Source: Bacillota bacterium (lineage in GTDB: Bacteria > Bacillota > UBA4882 > UBA8346). From it: a stretch of 64,000 nucleotides of DNA. The DNA lies in contig JAEYRX010000088.1 of assembly GCA_023435225.1 (NCBI GenBank), positions 7,052 through 71,051 of the forward strand. Direction: 5' to 3'. Below are positions 32,387 through 41,311 of the stretch, one piece after another; the first letter of the stretch is position 1, and every line of letters starts with the position of its first letter. Made by a program: the position numbers and the translations under genes. Below the pieces are notes generated by a model. That model had not been told where the DNA came from, did not search any database, and was given only the letters and a program-made list of their open reading frames with translations.

Positions 32387-32920
32387 TTACTTACCTCCTT
32401 TGATAATCCCGGTAGTTTTGGCCAACAGATAACAACCGAGTAGTATCAAAGCAACCGGCCAACCGTATCTGATAATATAGCCCAGACTAATACCTAACTG
32501 ATGCAGGAAACCAAGCAACCCTATTACGATTAAGACCACCCCTAATCCTATTACCCCTTCTTTAGTTTGCGGTTTAGGCGTATCGCCGGCGCTTTCGGTA
32601 GTAGTAGTGGTAGTGGTGGAGATCCGTTGAGCCGTGATGGCTCCGTCGATTATCCCGTATAGCCACAAACCAAAGTATATTAAACCGGAAGCGACAATGC
32701 GGACGATATAGGCGGCCGGTGGAAGTATCTCCTCGTTGCCGTTCATCATAATATTTCCCATCGAGATGCCGCTATGAATGATACTCAAAACCGAAGCGAT
32801 GGCGGCGGCAAATAAAATTAAACCCTTAATAAATTCTTCATTGTAAAGTTGTCCGGCCCCCGGAAAAATAAATGATAAGACGGCGCTGATCAGGGGATTT
32901 TTTCTACGATATACAGCCAT
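32387..32920 (-). CDS. Small multi-pass membrane protein (TM2-like plus LiaI-like)
   Basis: 177 residues. The start KNPLISAVLSFIFPGAGQLYNEEFIKGL is the TM2/DUF5683-like motif of proteins with paired helices; two more helices lie near 70-95, a Thr-rich linker of seven to eight T (about residues 102-110) follows, and the C-terminal pair (125-170, GVIGLGVVLIVIGLLGFL) resembles DUF5668. AAGGAGG precedes the ATG. It is third in the sigma-factor operon and its stop abuts the next start. Function unknown; context says envelope stress. Confidence 0.7.
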   Translation of the reverse strand: MAVYRRKNPLISAVLSFIFPGAGQLYNEEFIKGLILFAAAIASVLSIIHSGISMGNIMMNGNEEILPPAAYIVRIVASGLIYFGLWLYGIIDGAITAQRISTTTTTTTESAGDTPKPQTKEGVIGLGVVLIVIGLLGFLHQLGISLGYIIRYGWPVALILLGCYLLAKTTGIIKGGK

Positions 32921-33012
32921 TTTTAAGTCCTCCTTAAGAAGATTAATATATTATTGATTTTGCCTTTAAGCTCTGCGCCTTTGCGCCTCTGCGGGAGATA
33001 TTGTTTTGGCAT

Positions 33013-33366
33013 CTAAATTTTTTTAAGATTACACACAAATTGTTGCCACAAAATCTGTTGCTCCACCGTTACTTGAACGATTTTTTCCTGGACTAAGCCG
33101 GCGCCGTTAACCGACATATTAACCAGCAGGTTTGGTAATTGGCTTAATCCGATGAAAAGAATTACGCCTATAGCGGCGGCTACCAGACCTTCGGAGATCC
33201 CGTTGAGCCAGATTTGAAATAGGGATTGCTTGGTTGCTTCAGAGTTATTAAGCCGGAAATTCAATTTTCGCAAAAAATCTTCATCGGTGGATAGCTCCGG
33301 TAATTTCTCTACTTTTAAAGACTCGGCAATTATTTTTTCAAATTCAGCGGACGGCCAATTTTTCAT
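33013..33366 (-). CDS. Probable anti-sigma factor, single transmembrane segment
   Basis: 117 residues: a soluble helical N-terminal part (1-55), one transmembrane helix (about 58-80, GLVAAAIGVILFIGLSQLPN) and a short outside tail. The gene overlaps the ECF sigma gene by 23 bp. That size, topology and overlap are those of membrane anti-sigma factors, though no HxxxCxxC zinc motif is visible, so it would be a non-ZAS type. Function rests on context. A 92-bp gap with a fragment of a dispersed repeat (CTGCGCCTTTGCGCCTCTGCGG) separates it from the next gene. Confidence 0.65.
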   Translation of the reverse strand: MKNWPSAEFEKIIAESLKVEKLPELSTDEDFLRKLNFRLNNSEATKQSLFQIWLNGISEGLVAAAIGVILFIGLSQLPNLLVNMSVNGAGLVQEKIVQVTVEQQILWQQFVCNLKKI

Positions 33367-33928
33367 ATTTGGTAACCCCCTTTGTATCCAGTTCTTTTCT
33401 TAGCTGTTCCAAACCCCGGCGTATCCAAGTGCCGACAGTACCCAACGGTATCTTCATAATCTCGGCTATATCCCGGTAATCCAGATCTTCCAGGTATTTC
33501 AAAGCTATCACCATCCGGTAGTTAGGCGGCAACCTTAGTAACGACTCCCGCAAGAGGCGTTTGTCTTCCTCGGCGATAATTGTTTCCGATATATTATCGG
33601 TGGTTTCAATCAATTCCAGCTCCTGATATGGCTGCATTTGATCGTAAGAATTCCGATTCCGGTGTTTCCGGGTATGATCAATACAGATCCGGGAGGTAAT
33701 GGTTAACAGCCAGGATTTAAAGGCGCCGTCATGATTGGGATTGAAATTAGGCAAGGCCAAATAAGCCCGGATAAAAACATTTTGAGTAATATCCTCGGCT
33801 TCATGTAAATCCCCGATGATGCGGTAAGCCAGACCCGTAATGTTTTTCCGATACATTAAAGCTAATTCTCCAAATGCTTGCTGGTCGCCGTTTTTAGCTT
33901 TGTGTATTAGATCAAATTCACTGGACAA
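33344..33928 (-). CDS. ECF sigma factor (SigW/RpoE-like)
   Basis: 194-residue sigma-70 family factor. Region 2 (residues 5-75) includes EAEDITQNVFIRAYLAL and FKSWLLTITSRICIDHTRK; region 4 (130-185) includes LRLPPNYRMVIALKYLEDLDY and IAEIMKIPLGTVGTWIRRGLEQL. I chose the TTG at 33928 because GGAGG is eight bases upstream; the TTG two codons earlier is too close. It heads the operon sigma / anti-sigma / two membrane proteins and so likely controls envelope genes and its own operon. The heptamer repeat just upstream of its ribosome site may lie in the leader. Confidence 0.93.
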   Translation of the reverse strand: MSSEFDLIHKAKNGDQQAFGELALMYRKNITGLAYRIIGDLHEAEDITQNVFIRAYLALPNFNPNHDGAFKSWLLTITSRICIDHTRKHRNRNSYDQMQPYQELELIETTDNISETIIAEEDKRLLRESLLRLPPNYRMVIALKYLEDLDYRDIAEIMKIPLGTVGTWIRRGLEQLRKELDTKGVTKYEKLAVR

Positions 33929-33951
33929 AAACAATACCTCCGGAATAATTC

Positions 33952-33979
33952 AATTGAGAATTGAGAATTGACAATTGAC
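33952..33979. repeat. Heptamer microrepeat (AATTGAG/AATTGAC)
   Basis: Four 7-nt units: two AATTGAG and two AATTGAC, directly upstream of the sigma gene ribosome site. Same vocabulary as at 1267 and 55754. The remainder of 33980-34223 is AT-rich and should hold promoters for sigma (minus) and transketolase (plus). Confidence 0.75.
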
Positions 33980-34223
33980 AGTAAAAAACTAAACAACATA
34001 ATTAAGTTGAATTTGTGGCTTTGTAATTAGTATAACGTGAAATGAAGAATTTTTCTTTCAGAAATTAAGAAAATAAGATAAACTAAGTCATACGAATAAG
34101 CTTTCCCCTTTCTTATATCGTTCGATATTTTTAAAATTTGATTTTAATTGATATAACTTTACCGCGAAGTACTTTTGAGATGCGAAAGTTGAATGAGTTA
34201 GCTATGAAAGAGGTGTTGTACAA

Positions 34224-36203
34224 ATGATTCAAAAAGTAGCCGACACAATCCGGGGATTAGCAGCAGATATGGTGGAAAAAGCCAAGTCGGGACATCCGGG
34301 GATGCCGCTTGGTTCGGCGGATATAGCGGCAGTATTATATTCAGAAATTTTAAAACACGATCCGGAGTCGCCGGAATGGGTTAACCGGGACCGTTTTGTG
34401 CTTTCAGCCGGACATGGGTCGGCGCTTCTCTATAGTATATTACATTTAACCGGTTATCCGGTATTGATGGAAGACTTAAAAAAATTCCGCCAATTAGGCT
34501 CTATAACCGCCGGGCATCCGGAACATTGGTTGATTCCCGGGATCGAGACAACCACCGGCCCTTTGGGACAAGGGGTTGGGAATGCGGTTGGAATGGCTCT
34601 GGCCGAACGGATGTTGGCTGCCAGGTTTAACCGTCCCGGCTTTGAAATAATTGATCATTATACATACGTTTTGGCCGGAGACGGTTGCCAGATGGAAGGG
34701 GTAACTTCGGAGGCGGTTTCCTTAGCGGGTGATTTGGGTCTCGGAAAGTTAATTATGATTTATGATGATAATGAGATCTCTATTGAAGGATCCACTGATC
34801 TGGCATTCAAAGAAAATGTCGCTGAAAGGTACTCCGCTTATGGCTGGCAAGTTATTAAGATTGACGGGAATGATCCGGTACAGATCCGGAAAGCTCTCTC
34901 CGAAGCTAAAGCAGAAACTCAACAGCCGTCAATAATTATCGCTAAAACAATTATCGGCAAGGGAAGCCCTTTGGAAGGCAGCGCCAAGACGCATGGCGAA
35001 CCATTGGGAGCGGAAAATATCACCGCTTTGAAAAAAGCTTTAGGTTTACCGGAAACCGACTTTTACGTACCGGAAGAAGTTTATGATTATTTTCAGGATA
35101 AGAGGCAAGAATGGCATAACAATAGTCAATTATGGCAAGAACTTTTTAACAAATGGGGGCAGGCTTTTCCGGAGTTGCGGCAAGAATGGGAGCAGGACCG
35201 GGGAAAAATTTCACCGGAGAACTTCCAAACTTTACTGCCGGTATTTGAACCTGGTTCAAAATTAGCTACCCGCGAGGCCGGAGGTCAAGTTTTAAACACT
35301 CTGGCTGCTAAAATCACGGCGCTGGTTGGCGGTTCGGCTGATCTGGCCCCTTCGACCAAAACCCATATAAAAGATGCCGGAGACATTAAAAGGGGTGATT
35401 TTCAAGGTAGGAACCTGCACTTTGGAGTCAGGGAACACGCCATGGGAGCTATCATGAACGGTATCTCGGTCTATGGCGGCTTCCGGATTTACGGTTCGAC
35501 TTTTCTGGTCTTCTCCGATTACATGCGACCGCCGATTCGTTTGGCTGCTTTGATGGAACAACCGGTAATCTACATATTTACTCATGATTCTTTTTGGGTA
35601 GGCGAGGATGGACCTACTCATGAACCAATAGAACAAATAGAAGCGTTACGCGCTATCCTCGGTTTACAAGTAATCCGGCCGGCCGATGCCAATGAAACGA
35701 CTTGGGCTTGGTTGGCTGCTCTGGAACGGGTTGATGGACCAACTGCCCTAATTTTGACCCGCCAGAAACTACCGGTTTTAAATGGAACTTCAGTAGAAGG
35801 ATTTAGCCGGGGCGGCTATATTATTAGGGAAGCAGCCGGCAACCAACCGGATGCGGTAGTGATGGCCACCGGAAGTGAAGTCTCCCTGGCGATTGAGGCT
35901 GTGGAGATTTTAGCTAAGGAAAACTTGAAAATCCGGGTGATTTCAGTACCCTGCCGGGAAAAGTTGTTAAGCCAGGAGCAGAGTTATCTCCAATTAATCT
36001 TGGGCAACCAATCTCCCAGAATCGCTGTGGAAGCCGGGATTGGAGTTGGTTGGTATCAACTAACCGGAACTGCCGGCCTGGTTATCAGCCTGGAACATTT
36101 CGGAGCCAGTGGTAAAGCTGAAGATTTGGCCAAAGAATTCGGATTCACCCCTGAAGCAGTCGCTGCGAAGATAAAGGGATTTTTGAAAAATAAGAAGAAA
36201 TAA
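34224..36203 (+). CDS. tkt: Transketolase
   Basis: 659-residue thiamine-diphosphate enzyme exchanging two-carbon units in the pentose phosphate pathway. Seen: KSGHPGMPLGSADI (about 22-35), SAGHGSALLYSILHLTGY, the TPP motif GDGCQMEGVTSEA with IYDDNEISIEG, the central pyrimidine domain HFGVREHAMGAIMNGISVYG, and DSFWVGEDGPTHEPIEQIEA. Full length and standard order, so a housekeeping copy. GAAAGAGGTG precedes the ATG. It is monocistronic, followed by a CACGGATT-family hairpin that may terminate it. Confidence 0.97.
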   Translation: MIQKVADTIRGLAADMVEKAKSGHPGMPLGSADIAAVLYSEILKHDPESPEWVNRDRFVLSAGHGSALLYSILHLTGYPVLMEDLKKFRQLGSITAGHPEHWLIPGIETTTGPLGQGVGNAVGMALAERMLAARFNRPGFEIIDHYTYVLAGDGCQMEGVTSEAVSLAGDLGLGKLIMIYDDNEISIEGSTDLAFKENVAERYSAYGWQVIKIDGNDPVQIRKALSEAKAETQQPSIIIAKTIIGKGSPLEGSAKTHGEPLGAENITALKKALGLPETDFYVPEEVYDYFQDKRQEWHNNSQLWQELFNKWGQAFPELRQEWEQDRGKISPENFQTLLPVFEPGSKLATREAGGQVLNTLAAKITALVGGSADLAPSTKTHIKDAGDIKRGDFQGRNLHFGVREHAMGAIMNGISVYGGFRIYGSTFLVFSDYMRPPIRLAALMEQPVIYIFTHDSFWVGEDGPTHEPIEQIEALRAILGLQVIRPADANETTWAWLAALERVDGPTALILTRQKLPVLNGTSVEGFSRGGYIIREAAGNQPDAVVMATGSEVSLAIEAVEILAKENLKIRVISVPCREKLLSQEQSYLQLILGNQSPRIAVEAGIGVGWYQLTGTAGLVISLEHFGASGKAEDLAKEFGFTPEAVAAKIKGFLKNKKK

Positions 36204-36217
36204 AACAAAGTTACTTG

Positions 36218-36314
36218 GACACGGATTAACGTAGGATTAAAAAAATGATTAACACGGATTAGGAACAAATAAACAATCTGTGTAAATCCCAAAAAATCCG
36301 TGTCAATCCGTGTC
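36218..36314. repeat. Long imperfect hairpin, CACGGATT family
   Basis: GACACGGATT at 36218-36227 pairs with AATCCGTGTC at 36305-36314; additional ATTAACACGGATT and AATCCGTGTCAATCCGTG units lie inside. It sits between the convergent tkt and parC-like genes. Related to 31043-31158. Confidence 0.7.
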
Positions 36315-36365
36315 ACCGTTCTTTTATCTTTTTTTTTATTTTTTATCTTTTATCCTTAATCTTTC

Positions 36366-38555
36366 CTAAACTTCCAACCCCAACTCACCCTGCTTGTCCT
36401 GGCGGTCTTCATCTTTTAGATAACACCCGATGGCCGGGATATTTTTAGTTCGGTAATATTCCGGATCGGTCAGGTTAACCTCTGTGAGGGGTTTTAAATC
36501 TACCATTTTGCTTCCTTTTTTCGAAGCCAATACTTGGACACCCTGGGAGTCACGGGTGGTTTTCAGGTTGATGGCTGAAGTGTTAAAGATCAATACTTTA
36601 TTGATATTACTGTAAGCTACTAAGTCTAAATCCGTTTCTAAGTACATCATTGCCACCAACGGGGCCAAATCCGAATAAGCATTGGCCAGTTTGCGCCGGT
36701 TGGTTTTAGTAGCGTAACTTGCCAAATCAATCTTGGCAGCTTTACCATTCTCAAAGGCGAATAACAGGCGCCCGCGGTAATCATCGGTAGCCACTAGGTA
36801 AATTATCTTTTCATCCGCTTCCAGTTCCAGCAGGTTGGTTAGGTATTCACCCAGGCTGCTGGCTTTGGCGTCATTGATATCATAAATTCTTAGTTTATAA
36901 ACAATATGTTTATTGGAGAAAAGTAATAAATCCGCTTTGTTATGGGTCTCAATCTCCTGAATGATCCGGTCGTCTTCTTTTAGTTTCTGTTCCGGATTGG
37001 CCCGGAGGGAGACCAAGGGAACTTTTTTCAGATAATTATGTTCAGTGAGGAAGAGTTTTAAGTTATAATCCTCAATGAAATGTTCAACAGTAACCTCTTC
37101 GATATGCTCTTCACCAATTAATTCGGTTCGGCGGGGCCGGCCGAATTTCTTAATAACCTCCCGCAACTGCTGAATAATTAAATTTTTAATCCCGGTCTCA
37201 TCACTATATAATTTTTTTAAGTCAGCTAATTCTTTTTCCAGGCCGGCGATCTCCGAAGTCCGGTTAAGGATATACTCTTTATTAAGATTACGGAGTTTAA
37301 TTTCGGCAATGTATTCCGCCTGGGCTTGGTCGATGGCGAAGCCCTGCATTAGGTTGGGAATAACCTCGGTCTCTTGTTCGGTCTGGCGGATAATCCTAAT
37401 AGCCCGGTCGATATCAAGCAGGATCTTTTCTAAGCCGCGTAATAAATGAAGTTTTTCCGATTTTTTATTAATATCAAATAAAGTTTGCCGTTTGATGCAA
37501 TTAATCCGAAAAGCGGTCCATTCGTGGATGATTTCCCGGACTCCCATGACCCGGGGGCGTCCGTTGATTAAAATATTAAAGTTACAGTTGAAGGAATCCT
37601 CCAAAGAGGTTAATTTGAATAATTTGTTCATTAACGCATCGGGATCGGAGTTTTTTCTAAGGTCCAAAGTAATTTTTAAACCGTTTAAATCGGTCTCGTC
37701 TCGAAGATCATTAATTTCTTTGATTTTACCGCTCTTCACCAGTTCGACGATGGAGTCGATAATCGCTTCGGCAGTTGTGGTATATGGAATCTGATAAATC
37801 TCCAGACAGTTATTGGTTTGGTCAAACCGGTATTTAGCCCGTAATTTGAAACCGCCTCGGCCGTTTTCATAAATCTCCCTGAGACCGCGCTCATTATAGA
37901 TTAGCTGTCCGCCGGAAGCCAGATCGGGAGCTTTCAAGTATTGGAGTAAATCTATCTCCGGATTTTGCAGGTATTGGATAGTTGTCTCACAAACTTCCTG
38001 CAGGTTAAAACTACAAATATTGCTGGCCATCCCAACGGCGATTCCTTGATTGGCGTTGACTAAAATGTTTGGATAGGTAGTTGGGAGCAGAGTCGGTTCT
38101 TTTAAGGTGCCGTCATAATTATCGACAAAATCAACCGTATCTTTCTCCAAATCTTTAAAGATCTCGTCGGCGATTTTATCCAGTTTCGCTTCGGTATAAC
38201 GGGGAGCGGCAAAACGCATATCCCGGGAATATTGTTTACCGAAGTTCCCTTTGGAATCAATAAACGGCAAAAGCAAAGCATCGTAACCTCTGGTCAACCG
38301 GACCATCGTTTCATAAATGGCCATATCGCCATGGGGATTAAGTTTCATGGTTTGACCGATGATATTGGCAGACTTAGTCCGTCCGCCGGTCAACAACCCC
38401 ATTTTGTACATAGTATAAAGCAACTTCCGATGGGAAGGTTTAAACCCGTCAATTTCGGGGATGGCTCTGGAAACAATAACACTCATCGCATAGGGCATAT
38501 AGTTTTCTTCCAGAGTGCTAATAATCTTTTGTTCAATCAAATTCGCTTGGGACAT
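36366..38555 (-). CDS. Type II topoisomerase subunit A (ParC/GyrA-like)
   Basis: 729-residue DNA-cleaving subunit. Catalytic Tyr is Y120 in FAAPRYTEAKL; the quinolone region reads NPHGDMAIYE, so E. coli GyrA S83 corresponds to M78 and D87 to E82. The tower and coiled-coil domains follow (about 360-490), and the C-terminal third (about 500-715) is a beta-pinwheel without the QRRGGKG GyrA box, which argues for a decatenase/topoisomerase IV-type enzyme over gyrase. It is shorter than typical GyrA (over 800). It lies 138 bp downstream of the B subunit on the same strand, in an operon with an SOS-type promoter. Confidence 0.9.
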   Translation of the reverse strand: MSQANLIEQKIISTLEENYMPYAMSVIVSRAIPEIDGFKPSHRKLLYTMYKMGLLTGGRTKSANIIGQTMKLNPHGDMAIYETMVRLTRGYDALLLPFIDSKGNFGKQYSRDMRFAAPRYTEAKLDKIADEIFKDLEKDTVDFVDNYDGTLKEPTLLPTTYPNILVNANQGIAVGMASNICSFNLQEVCETTIQYLQNPEIDLLQYLKAPDLASGGQLIYNERGLREIYENGRGGFKLRAKYRFDQTNNCLEIYQIPYTTTAEAIIDSIVELVKSGKIKEINDLRDETDLNGLKITLDLRKNSDPDALMNKLFKLTSLEDSFNCNFNILINGRPRVMGVREIIHEWTAFRINCIKRQTLFDINKKSEKLHLLRGLEKILLDIDRAIRIIRQTEQETEVIPNLMQGFAIDQAQAEYIAEIKLRNLNKEYILNRTSEIAGLEKELADLKKLYSDETGIKNLIIQQLREVIKKFGRPRRTELIGEEHIEEVTVEHFIEDYNLKLFLTEHNYLKKVPLVSLRANPEQKLKEDDRIIQEIETHNKADLLLFSNKHIVYKLRIYDINDAKASSLGEYLTNLLELEADEKIIYLVATDDYRGRLLFAFENGKAAKIDLASYATKTNRRKLANAYSDLAPLVAMMYLETDLDLVAYSNINKVLIFNTSAINLKTTRDSQGVQVLASKKGSKMVDLKPLTEVNLTDPEYYRTKNIPAIGCYLKDEDRQDKQGELGLEV

Positions 38556-38602
38556 TGAGGTTATACTCCTTGTTTGTGGCCCTATAAAGACCTGTAATTT
38601 TT

Positions 38603-38669
38603 AACCACAGAGAACACAGAGGATTGTTAATATCCAAAATTTCTGTGCCCTCCGTGTCCTCTGTGGTTT
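38603..38669. repeat. Dispersed hairpin, CCACAGAG family
   Basis: AACCACAGAG and CTCTGTGGTT close a 67-bp hairpin with further pairing of ACACAGAGG / CCTCCGTGT. It lies between the two topoisomerase genes. A second member is at 52233-52294. Confidence 0.75.
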
Positions 38670-38693
38670 ATAGAGAATTTACGTGATTTTGTT

Positions 38694-40673
38694 TTAGCTC
38701 ACATCCAACATATCCAGGTATTTATAACCGTTTAACTCAATAAATTCCTTCCGTCCCTGCAAATTATCGCCTAACAACAGATCAAAATACCGTTCAGTCT
38801 CCGCCAGATCATCGGGCAATACCTGAATCAATCGCCGGGAAGCCGGGTTCATGGTGGTTTCCCACATCATCTCCGGTTCGTTTTCCCCTAAACCTTTGGA
38901 ACGTTGGATCGTGTATTTTCCGGTCAACTTGGAGAGGAATTGCTGTTTTTCCTTTTCAGTGTAAGCAAAGTAAGTTTTATCCTTGGTGTTAATCTCAAAC
39001 AACGGGGATTCGGCGATAAAAACTTTATTGGCCTGAATCAAAGTTGGGGTCAACCGGTATAACATTGCCAGGATTAAAGTCCTGATTTGGAAACCGTCCA
39101 CATCGGCGTCGGTACAGATAATAATCTTATCCCACCGGAGGTTTTCCAAATCAAAAGTATGCAACTCTTTATTGTGCTTTGATTTAATCTCTACACCGCA
39201 CCCAAGTACTTTCAACAGGTCGACAATGATTTCATTCTTAAAAATACTATCATATTCAGCCTTTAGACAATTTAAGATTTTACCACGGACCGGCATAATT
39301 GCCTGAAATTCGGCATCGCGTCCCATTTTACAGGAACCGAGGGCCGAATCTCCCTCCACTATATAAAGCTCCCGTTTATTGATATCCTTAGTCCGGCAAT
39401 CAACGAACTTTTTAACCCGGTTGGAGATATCAACATTACCGCTGAGTTTCTTTTTAATATTGATCCGGGTTTTCTCGGCCGTCTCCCGGCTGCGTTTATT
39501 GACCAAAACTTGCTCCAGGATCTTTTCACTCTCGGTTTTGTTCTCGATAAAATAGACCTCCAACTGGTGCCGGAGGAACTCGACCATGGCTTCCTGTATA
39601 AATTTGTTGGTGATTGATTTTTTGGTCTGATTTTCATAACTGGTTATGGTAGAGAAGGAGTTGGTAACCAGGATTAAACTGTCCTGAATATCGGCAAAAG
39701 TGATCTTGGCTTCATCTTTGGTATATTTATTCCGGGATTTCAGGCACTTATCGATTTCATATACAAAAGCGGCTTTGATGGCTTTATCGGGGGCGCCGCC
39801 GTGCTCTAGAAAACTGGAGTTGTGATAGTATTCAAGCAGATTTATTTCATTATTAAAACAAAAGGCGATTTGCATTTTTACCCGGTATTCCGGTTTATCT
39901 TCCCGGTCTCTGCCTTTAGTTTGGGTCTCATATAACTGGACTTCGGTAAAACCTTTTTCCTGATTTATTTCCTTAATATAATCGACAATCCCGTTATGGT
40001 AGTAATATTCATATGTCTCGCCGGAAAGTTCGTCCAGAAGTTTAAAGGTCAAACCGGCATTAACTACCGCTTGTTTTTTAAGGGTTGTCTGATAATATTC
40101 CAGTGGAATAGCGATATCGGTAAATACTTTCAAATCCGGTTTCCAACGAATAATAGTCCCAGTATGTTCGTATTTACACTTTTCTTTTTTAAGGCCACCG
40201 ATATTCTCGCCCTTTTCAAAATGCAACTCAAATTTGGATCCGTCACGATAAACGGTAACATCCATATACTCTGAGCTGTATTGGGTAGCGCAACTTCCCA
40301 AGCCGTTGAGACCTAAGGAAAACTCGTAATGCTCACCGCTGTTATTTTGATATTTTCCACCGGCGTATAATTCACAGAAAACCAGTTCCCAATTATAACG
40401 GTTTTCCTTGGAGTTAAAATCCAAAGGAATCCCACGCCCGTGGTCGATTACGGTTATGGAGAAGTCATAGTGGCGAATTACCTCGATGACATTCCCGAAA
40501 CCTTCCCGGGCTTCATCAATAGAGTTGGAGAGGATTTCAAAGAAAGAGTGCTGACAACCATCGATCCCATCCGACCCAAAAATCACCCCCGGCCGTAACC
40601 GGACCCGATCGGCTCCTTTAAGGGAAGAGATGCTATTGTTATCGTATACTGCCTTGCCTTTTTTTGCAGTCAT
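38694..40673 (-). CDS. Type II topoisomerase subunit B (ParE/GyrB-like)
   Basis: 659-residue ATPase subunit. GHKL ATP site: EILSNSIDEAREG and VIDHGRGIPLD, with LGLNGLGSCATQYSSE as the lid. The transducer follows, then the TOPRIM domain with IVEGDSALGSC and TDADVDGFQIRTLIL (metal-binding acids), and GLGENEPEMMWETTMNP near the end. I chose the ATG at 40673 because AAAGGAG lies seven bases upstream; the frame extends to 40751 but without a site and into promoter DNA. Similar 650-660-residue paralogues occur beside the canonical gyrase in clostridia. Pairs with the A subunit downstream. Confidence 0.92.
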   Translation of the reverse strand: MTAKKGKAVYDNNSISSLKGADRVRLRPGVIFGSDGIDGCQHSFFEILSNSIDEAREGFGNVIEVIRHYDFSITVIDHGRGIPLDFNSKENRYNWELVFCELYAGGKYQNNSGEHYEFSLGLNGLGSCATQYSSEYMDVTVYRDGSKFELHFEKGENIGGLKKEKCKYEHTGTIIRWKPDLKVFTDIAIPLEYYQTTLKKQAVVNAGLTFKLLDELSGETYEYYYHNGIVDYIKEINQEKGFTEVQLYETQTKGRDREDKPEYRVKMQIAFCFNNEINLLEYYHNSSFLEHGGAPDKAIKAAFVYEIDKCLKSRNKYTKDEAKITFADIQDSLILVTNSFSTITSYENQTKKSITNKFIQEAMVEFLRHQLEVYFIENKTESEKILEQVLVNKRSRETAEKTRINIKKKLSGNVDISNRVKKFVDCRTKDINKRELYIVEGDSALGSCKMGRDAEFQAIMPVRGKILNCLKAEYDSIFKNEIIVDLLKVLGCGVEIKSKHNKELHTFDLENLRWDKIIICTDADVDGFQIRTLILAMLYRLTPTLIQANKVFIAESPLFEINTKDKTYFAYTEKEKQQFLSKLTGKYTIQRSKGLGENEPEMMWETTMNPASRRLIQVLPDDLAETERYFDLLLGDNLQGRKEFIELNGYKYLDMLDVS

Positions 40674-40756
40674 GGAGGAACTCCTTTTATGAATATTAAT
40701 GGAAATATATAAGATCGAATATAGAATCTGAAAGGTAAGAGCTGAATTCATTAATA

Positions 40757-40785
40757 ATATTATATCGAACTAACGTTCGTGTCAA
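40757..40785 (-). promoter_or_regulatory. parE-like promoter with LexA (SOS) box in spacer
   Basis: Minus strand: TTGACA (40780-40785), 17-bp spacer, TAATAT (40757-40762). The spacer contains CGAAC-N4-GTTCG (40766-40779), a perfect palindrome in its conserved half-sites, matching the Bacillota LexA/DinR box. LexA there would block RNA polymerase directly, so the topoisomerase operon should be DNA-damage induced. Confidence 0.75.
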
Positions 40786-40868
40786 GCTATGATCACATCC
40801 ATAAAATAAGATATCACATTTCCCGGGAAGACGGGAGAGGAAAAAATAATATTTTCATACTTTAATTC

Positions 40869-40897
40869 TTGACACCCAGCAATCAATTTGGTAATAT
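40869..40897 (+). promoter_or_regulatory. Sigma-A promoter of the ykkC riboswitch
   Basis: TTGACA (40869-40874), 17-bp spacer and TAATAT (40892-40897); a TATAAT overlaps at 40895-40900 with a longer spacer. It points into the riboswitch that begins about 35 bp downstream. Confidence 0.75.
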
Positions 40898-40935
40898 AAT
40901 GAAAAATATGTACATTGTATACATTGGGAGTGCAT

Positions 40936-41130
40936 CTAGGGTTCCACCTTTTAACTTAACCTAAATTTCGAAGGCTATTTTTAATTGACAACTGCAATAT
41001 CAATCTAATTAATGAATAGCAACGACGAGATCAGGGTTCGGACCGAGCGATGCAGAACGGTTTACCGTTACACCCTTGGGATAAAAACCCGAGGAAGGAG
41101 TCTCAAGCGACTCTTTCTTTCGGGTTTTTT
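40936..41130 (+). ncRNA. ykkC-family riboswitch (subtype 2-like)
   Basis: Conserved blocks in order: CTAGGGTTCC near 40936, GGGTTCGGACCGAGCGATGC near 41034-41053, AGAACGG..CCGTTACACCC, and GGGATAAAAACCCGAGGA near 41078-41095. These match the ykkC consensus; the GGACCGAG-GATGCAG and TTACACCC blocks look closer to subtype 2 (ppGpp or PRPP aptamers) than to guanidine-I. About 85 nt of extra sequence lies between the first two blocks. A terminator overlaps the 3' end. Target is the ABC exporter operon at 41391. Ligand call needs a covariance-model search. Confidence 0.78.
41085..41130 (+). terminator. Riboswitch expression-platform terminator
   Basis: The arm AAACCCGAGGAAGGAGTC pairs with GACTCTTTCTTTCGGGTTT, followed by a T run. 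The left arm shares AAACCCGAGG with the aptamer, so ligand binding would prevent this terminator and turn the operon on. Confidence 0.85.
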
Positions 41131-41227
41131 GTTTTAATTTCTATCCAATCAAATCAGCTATAATGAACATGAGAGAATAATGTACGTAGGTCTAATTGCG
41201 ACCCCTTGCGGTTGACGTTCATCCATG

Positions 41228-41311
41228 GACACCGCACCTTAAACCATCCTGATAATCACTACGGAGGATGGTGGTTATCAAAGCGTCGGCTTGCGATAGC
41301 AAACGACTCGA
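41228..41311. repeat. Dispersed hairpin pair in exporter leader
   Basis: ACCATCC (41243-41249) pairs with GGATGGT (41266-41272), embedding TCACTACGGAGGATGGTGGT also seen at 4712-4731. Then GTCG-GC-TTGC-GATA-GCAA-A-CGAC (41285-41307), the same GATA-loop hairpin as at 25317. The TTG-type and ATG codons here do not make a credible gene. Confidence 0.5.
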
